In this document: piece after piece, positions 5,510 through 5,510 of the stretch
Layout: every line of letters begins with the position of its first letter
Numbering within the stretch: position 1 is the stretch's first letter
Origin: Rhodothermales bacterium
GTDB lineage: Bacteria; Bacteroidota; Rhodothermia; Rhodothermales; VXPQ01
Length of the DNA stretch: 5,510 bases
Assembly: GCA_028283985.1 (NCBI GenBank)
Contig: JANQSQ010000610.1
Span: 1 to 5,510, forward strand
Direction of reading: 5' to 3'
Program-made: the position numbers and the translations under genes
The notes under the pieces: model-generated
Databases searched by the model: none
Told to the model about the DNA's origin: nothing
What the model saw: the letters and a program-made list of their open reading frames with translations, nothing else

Positions 5510-5510
5510 G

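Overview
The window looks like a stretch of chromosome from a bacterium of the Bacteroidota/Rhodothermota (FCB) side of the tree. The main reason is the 2.45 kb minus-strand gene at the right end. It encodes a secreted, beta-rich protein that ends in a canonical type A sorting domain (PNPFNP motif) of the type IX secretion system. The TIGR02757/DUF2400-family gene would fit such a host. This assignment rests on family knowledge and not on any database search. Similar sorting domains also occur in Ignavibacteria, Calditrichota and related candidate phyla.

Layout from left to right: (1) Bases 1-72 hold the tail of whatever lies upstream and a very strong GCAA-capped hairpin read on the plus strand, probably a terminator. 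(2) An AT-rich leader with short repeats precedes a plus-strand tyrosine recombinase gene that ends at 1203 and has all six catalytic residues. (3) Converging on it, after a gap of 73 bases, is a minus-strand TIGR02757/DUF2400 protein gene (1277-2050). (4) Upstream of that on the same strand is a complete hicA-hicB toxin-antitoxin pair (2115-2761) with a one-base TGATG overlap and a near-perfect Shine-Dalgarno for the antitoxin. (5) A 170-base non-coding stretch holds candidate promoter and operator sequence for hicAB. It is followed by a second copy of the left-hand hairpin, inverted, which terminates (6) the large type IX-secreted protein gene (3059 to at least 5509).

The two hairpins point inward and bracket the recombinase, DUF2400 and hicAB genes. 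The simplest reading is that they are two members of a dispersed terminator family insulating an accessory block from its neighbours. Their sequence differences all keep RNA pairing in one orientation, which supports a role as RNA. In sampled lines the recombinase and hicAB are clearly more AT-rich (about 37-52% GC) than the DUF2400 gene and the secreted-protein gene (about 60-68% GC). This suggests that the recombinase and the toxin-antitoxin pair were acquired, while the other two look native.

I see no CRISPR array, tRNA, rRNA, transposase or obviously new multi-gene system. The points most worth checking are the paired hairpins, the start and expression layout of hicA, and the irregular domain structure of the secreted protein.
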